Part shown: positions 59,096 to 64,000 of the stretch, one piece after another | Numbering within the stretch: position 1 is the stretch's first letter | Layout: every line of letters starts with the position of its first letter | Assembly: GCA_950295325.1 (NCBI GenBank) | Contig: OX485804.1 | Span: forward strand, 57,228,001 to 57,292,000 | Length of the DNA stretch: 64,000 nucleotides | Source of the DNA: Polytrichum commune | Lineage: Eukaryota > Streptophyta > Polytrichopsida > Polytrichales > Polytrichaceae | Direction of reading: 5' to 3' | Notes under the pieces: model-generated | Databases searched by the model: none | What the model saw: the letters and a program-made list of their open reading frames with translations, nothing else | What the model was told of the DNA's origin: nothing | Position numbers and translations under genes: made by a program

Positions 59096-59290
59096 CTCTG
59101 TAATATCAACCCCCGTAATGTCACTCACTCGCTCTCTACTATCTCGAAACCCTAGGGAACGGATGTTCTTGTTTCAAATCACACTCCTCATTGTCACATT
59201 TCTCTCCTTTGTATCATGGGTTCTGCCATTAATGTAAACCATTGAAGAAGTCAACCCATGCCCTCGCATTGCATCACGTGTCTGCGATTC
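59096..59290 (+). repeat. R350 repeat, copy D (truncated)
   Basis: Starts CTCTGTAATATCAAC and matches the first half of copy C (TCGAAACCCTAGGGAACGGA). The match fades at about 59290 and no far terminus is found. Confidence 0.6.
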
Positions 59291-59812
59291 TGAAACTGGA
59301 TCAACATTTTGAGGGGTTCGGTGATCATTGGTGTGTCGGGTTTTGGTGATGCGAAGGAGGGTTTAAGGGTTTGTAGTTTGGAGGTAGTTGTTGAGGGAGC
59401 TTGGATTGATCAAGTTTAGGAAGAATTAGAAGGTCAAGACACGACCCTGAAAACTCGCAAGATTTTGACAACATTGGTTCAATTCTTTTTACAATTGCAG
59501 CAATCGCGAGTGGTTTTATATTTGCAAAACAATTGGTCGTGGGGAGTTCGGTGAAAAGAGTTATTGTGTAGCTGGTCCACAAAGTGCTCCATTGCCAAGG
59601 ACTACGTTGTGCAAAGCTAGCATGCGTGGGAAACAAAAGCTTGAAACATCGTTGATCAATTTGTCGAGGAGATATGAGATAGTGGGAGCAAGAACTTGGC
59701 AATTTGCAAAACTGTGAATTTCAACCTCCACACAAACCCATGCACATTTGAGGGGTTGCACACCATTTTTTCCCACCGTCTGGATTCTAACACCAACATC
59801 GATCTCAAGTTA
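59291..59812. other. No recognisable gene
   Basis: Overlapping minus-strand frames at 59325-59776 show no conserved domain. Nothing else supported. Confidence 0.35.
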
Positions 59813-59823
59813 CTCCTCAAATA

Positions 59824-60200
59824 GATAGATAGATAGATAGAAACTCCGGTCCCTTTTTTTAGCAAGGGGCCGGCGTGAATAAAGTGTCCGTTCGTAATGT
59901 CAATGACCCGATGTCCACCGGACAAGGGGACATTGGGGCAATACTACTCTCCCCTTTCGAGGATGGGCACTATAGTGACACACTATACTAGTTCCTAGCT
60001 AGCCACTAGTGCCTTGAAGATACCGGACATGGTATCCTCCCAAAGGGCTTTTGAGGTACCCATACAACAAGGTCCAAGGACCCCCCACCATAGTTGGGTG
60101 GACTAAGGTGGTGAGCACCACGCCGGCATGGGGAATAGAACTCACAACCTCCTCATTGGGGGTCATGAGCCCTAACCACCAAGCCAAGGCCAGTGGTGCC
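59824..60200 (-). mobile_element. SINE family 1, minus-strand copy with TSD
   Basis: The reverse complement matches 23485-23860 almost end to end, including the A and B boxes and the AGATAGATAGATAG tail (this strand). Flanked by a perfect 11-bp duplication, CTCCTCAAATA (59813-59823, 60201-60211). High similarity between the two copies suggests recent activity. Confidence 0.9.
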
Positions 60201-60211
60201 CTCCTCAAATA

Positions 60212-60844
60212 CATAATAGTTGGGTGCATAATCTTTGTGGAAGAAACCTGAAATCCATATTTTGTATGATGTCCAACGTAGCAAATGACTTATATTTTTG
60301 TGATATTCCAACGATGGATTCGTGAGGCGAGTGCTAGAGGTGGCAAAGTTGCATTGGGCAAGGTTTTAGGGTTTTAGCATGTGTTCATGAAGAGAGAATC
60401 ATTGTCACCATTATCAACAGTGATCTAAACTTGCTCCTTCAAATTTCCCACACTCCCTACATTAGGGATTGTAGCAAGTCGTTTTGATTGTGTCCCTATG
60501 GCACTCTCTGTATTTGTATTCTTGTCTCATTTGAGAGGATCAATACCAAGTACATCGTTAGGTGATCCGTACCAATTAGTATCATTTGTCGCAAACAAGA
60601 CAAATCTTCTATACATGTCCGATTTTATCCACGCTCACTGTAATCGAAGTGTTGTCGTTTGCTTCTCATTAGTGATGAATGAGCATCTTGTTTCTTCAAA
60701 TCTTGAGATTCAAACCTTTAAGCACCTAATGTGCCCAATTGGTCGTCATGGTTAGGGGGCTTATCCAACCATATGATGAGCACGAGATATTTTCACTTTG
60801 ATAATGAGTAATATTCATTTGAGCTCAAAGAATTACACTTTAAC
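60212..60844. other. No recognisable gene
   Basis: AT-rich. A short piece at about 60775-60835 (CACTTTGATAATGAGTAATATTC) resembles the R-ID repeat. No coding frame. Confidence 0.4.
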
Positions 60845-62549
60845 CTCCGTAATATCATGCATGTGGCAACCAAAGTCACGAGATATCAAGGAATTGTGTC
60901 ATATTAACATGGATGTGTGATAATAAGAGAATTAGTATAGCGTGTGAGATTATGGAACAACACAAAGTGCAACATTACAATGAGGAAATTGATGTTATCA
61001 AACATGGGACAAATAATCTCCCAAAGTTGCACACATACACAAAGCTCACACTTTCTAGGATATGTTTGTTCAAAAGTTCATGACAATTTGTACGAAATGA
61101 TGAGAATAAGTACAAGTACAAAAAATGATCACTATCAACTATGCAACAAAAATCTCTCAATATTAGACTTCTAAGTTCACCATTTTTTTCTAGCGACAAC
61201 CACAAGAAAATGTGATGGGGAATGAATTTCAACATTGCCACTGCAACCACCGTAGCCAAAATTCATGGCAACAAGAAGTTTTCTAGCGAGGTATGCATCA
61301 CGTGAAGGTCATCACAAGAACAAGGGAGGAGCCATGTGTGAAATCCACAAGAGCCCTTTAATTTTAGGTCACTATTAATATCACCCATATGGGTTGGACT
61401 GCAAGTGCAATGGATTTTGGTGTAGGGTTATTTGATTGGGATGGGAGCAATATCTACACATCTCTTGCTTACACATTCATCATCCCAATTCTTCAAGGTT
61501 TTGGGTTATTAATTCAATAGCCAAATGCAAATTTGAAGAACCATTTCATCCACAAAAGGTGGTAGAGGTTTATGTGAATTCAAGAGCATGACAACAAAAT
61601 TTATGACATGCAATTCACATCCCAAGACTTCGAGTTCATGTTACAGTGTCCGACTTTGCTTACCCTTTCAACAACATGGTATAAGCAATCCAACACAAAT
61701 GTCAAACATGATGATTGGACGCTACCCTAAACCGCTACGGCGGCATAATGATGTGTCACTACAATCACTAAAATGTGAAGACACTACCTTTTTGATAGAT
61801 CCAAACCAAAGCCATAAATACTTCATGGCATTATGTGCACAATTTGAGGCATCTTGACTTTGATCTACACCAAAACAAGTCACTCACCTTACTCAAAAAC
61901 CAAACACAATCAACCCTCAAAATACAACATAGACCATAGGACCATGAAAATAGAGACACAATCTAACAATAGCACCTTGACTTTAAAAGAGATTTGACAA
62001 CCGGCAACTTATAAACCCAAATTTGGGTGCCCACCACCCCACTTAGTTTTATATATGAATCATGTTCACTCTCCACAACCCACTTGAGTGTCTAAAACAC
62101 ACCTCGTATCTCCAACATGCTAGAGCCACCGACATCCATGCAGTTTGAACTTTAAAAGTCATTTTCTTTCACAATGTGCGTTGGCCTTCAATGATCTTCT
62201 CTACACATAAGCTCAAATTTTGTTTCCTAAGTTCTTCAAGTTTTCTCAAGGTCTTTGCTCTCTGCTTCCTTGAATGCCTAAACCCTAAACCCTGACCCCT
62301 AACCCCCCAACACCTCAACCATGAGGGTGAATTGTTGAGAGAAAAGAGTAACATGTAGTAAAGGTAAATGGGCCAAGGTGATTCTACTAGTGCTTCCTTT
62401 GGAGTATCCGGCAACAAGCATGACTAAACCCATAATATATGGAAGGGAAATGTGACAACAAGGAGTGAGATTTAGACTAAGAATATCCATTCCCTAGGAT
62501 TTTAGGATATAAGAGAAGGAGTGACATTAAAGAGAACGACATTGCGGAG
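60845..62549 (-). mobile_element. R350 repeat, copy E, split by 1.4 kb
   Basis: 60845-60986 matches the first part of copies A and B (CTCCGTAATATCATG, GTGGCAACCAAAG, TTAACATGGATGTGTGATAA). 62422-62549 matches the last part (ATATATGGAAGGGAAATGTG, ending GACATTGCGGAG). The 1435 bp between are absent from the other copies and have no inverted ends or coding domain that I can see. Either an insertion, or a longer parental form from which the 350-bp copies were deleted. A telomere-like CCCTAAACCCTGACCCCTAA string lies at about 62282. Confidence 0.6.
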
Positions 62550-63002
62550 ATTAGGATGTATGAGGAAAGTGGCTACAATCTCGATTTGGGTTTGCTAACC
62601 ATTTTGTACTAATTGCATGAAGAAGTGGACTAGTCTTTAAAAAATAAAAATAGTTTCCTAAAAAACAATTTAATGCCCATATGCTTTATGGAGTGCAAAT
62701 CTAACGTAATCAAGGATTTCAAGCGGTTAGATAATATAATGCAATATAAGGTAACTAAGTGGTTTAAGAATATAAGGTAATATTATCCTCTGTGTTTTTA
62801 GTTTCGATTCATTGTTATAAATGTAGCCCACTACATTTACATTATTAGTGTGCTTAGTACTCATGAAACACAACTTGGGTACATTTGAGAACAAAAAATA
62901 TTTCTATACATGTTGGGTTGGAGTTGACTTTGTCCCTCTCGGTAACTTATAACGTTAACCACTAAAATACACTTGAGATTTTAGGGTGATACATGTGAAT
63001 TC
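62550..63002. other. No recognisable gene
   Basis: AT-rich, featureless on both strands. Confidence 0.4.
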
Positions 63003-63017
63003 AATGACTTGGATTTA

Positions 63018-63226
63018 TTAGTATTAGTATTAGTATTAGTATTTTGTCAAACCAGACAAAATGCCGACATGCCAGTGTCAAAGTACAAAAGGCGGTTGAC
63101 GATTTGGCAAGTTTTTGGTCAAATGAAGAGGAGATTTCACAGCTGGGAATCGAACCACCAACCTATTCCTTAAGATTTGGGTATCTCTCCACCATCATCC
63201 GGTAGTTTAGGGTCGTCTCAGACCTT
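63018..63226 (-). mobile_element. SINE family 2, minus-strand copy with TSD
   Basis: The reverse complement matches 55288-55474: CTAAACTACCGGATGATGG, a B-box-like GGTTCGATTCC and CTGTGAAATCTCCTCT. It has a (AATACT)n tail instead of the A-rich tail. The 15-bp flanking duplication AATGACTTG(G/A)ATTTA (63003-63017, 63227-63241) has one mismatch, so it is older than the other copy. Confidence 0.85.
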
Positions 63227-63241
63227 AATGACTTGAATTTA

Positions 63242-64000
63242 GGCAATTGTTGAAGGTGATCGACACATGTTGGGTGATAACTTAATTGCATGGTTGTGAG
63301 TAGTTTGTAGTATGTAGAAATTCCAAGTTGCATGGGCATCCATGTGTCATACTTCAATATATTTTACAAATTTTATAGGAGTTGGTATGAAATGGGCAAC
63401 ACTAGCAACACTTTTGAGAGTGAAAGACACTGAGGCCTTGCCTATCAAAATCAATGAAATTTGCAAAAATAAAAATAGTAATCTATGAAAAACTCTTCAT
63501 TGTCTCAATACCAATGCATCACAACAACAACAATAACAATTCACCTAGATGTGATTTTTCTCCAATGCTTGCGATGCCCCAACCCTAATCGTTTTCCTCC
63601 AATGAGCCCAAAACTTCAACTAAATGATGGACGTTGGGAAACACGAATTTGGAGAAGTCCAACGGAGGATGTTCTTCAAATGAAAATCATTGAAATTGTG
63701 AAGACAATCAACCTAATTGGCTAAGATTTATTACTTGACATCAAGTTTGACAGGTGAAACCTCAAAGACTTCACAACCTAGCTTGCTTTCGATTCAGTGA
63801 GGTGTGGCCGCACGATTCATTAACTTGGTGATTAGTGCGAATTTGGACACATAACCTAATCAAACAATGCAATCTCCTTCTCACATTAAAAAGTTCCCGA
63901 GACCACTTGTTACATATTTCATCCAAAACGTTTGCTAGACAAACGATACTCCATTCATATATGTAGGTAATGACCAAAACTCATGCCATTTTGGATATAA
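63242..64000. other. No recognisable gene
   Basis: Short frames only (e.g. 63485-63724). No repeat boundary or domain supported. Confidence 0.35.

Noticed and set aside
62279-62310. Telomere repeat
   Set aside because: Only two or three degenerate CCCTAAA-like units on one strand; too short for an interstitial telomere array.

Overview
This window looks like nuclear DNA of a land plant: gene-poor, AT-rich, with spliced genes carrying GT-AG introns and dense, nested small transposons. The three well-supported genes have plant-type architectures. One is a PP2C phosphatase-protein kinase fusion resembling Arabidopsis At3g63340. One is an LPR1-like multicopper oxidase. One is a PRXL2-type thioredoxin-fold protein with N-terminal SAM-like segments. 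A seed-free plant such as a fern is my guess from the repeat-rich style, but no marker in the window fixes the lineage.

Layout. 1-17 kb is almost entirely repeats. It holds 350-bp dispersed repeats, fold-back elements, PIF/Harbinger-like MITEs, a 1.2-kb near-perfect inverted repeat, a decayed Copia pol end and a short LINE 3' fragment. 18.5-22.1 kb is the SAM-PRXL2 gene (4 coding exons, 484 aa, plus strand). 23.5-27.3 kb has a tRNA-derived SINE and a 5'-truncated LINE whose 796-aa reading frame is still open. 27.9-35.8 kb is the PP2C-kinase gene (12 coding exons, 1220 aa, plus strand). 38.0-41.2 kb is the multicopper oxidase (3 coding exons, minus strand), with one frameshift. 42.4-43.05 kb is a weak two-exon coding candidate. 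44-64 kb is again repeats: a MITE carrying a nested hAT-like element, further PIF-like MITEs, a second SINE family and several unclassified repeat families.

How the parts relate. The genes show no shared pathway: redox (PRXL2-like), signalling (PP2C-kinase) and metal or iron oxidation (LPR1-like ferroxidase family). The mobile DNA forms a more coherent story. The 3' ends of the LINE and of SINE family 1 are clearly related, and each copy has its own target-site duplication, so the LINE is the likely mobiliser of the SINE. At least seven elements share GGG(G/C)-(C/T)TT(T/C)ACAC-like termini and 3-bp duplications (TTA, TAA or TGA), which suggests a burst from one Harbinger-like source not present here.

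Limits. All exon models come from splice-site reading and family alignment by eye. No transcript or database search was available, and most repeat classes rest on termini and duplications rather than on coding domains.
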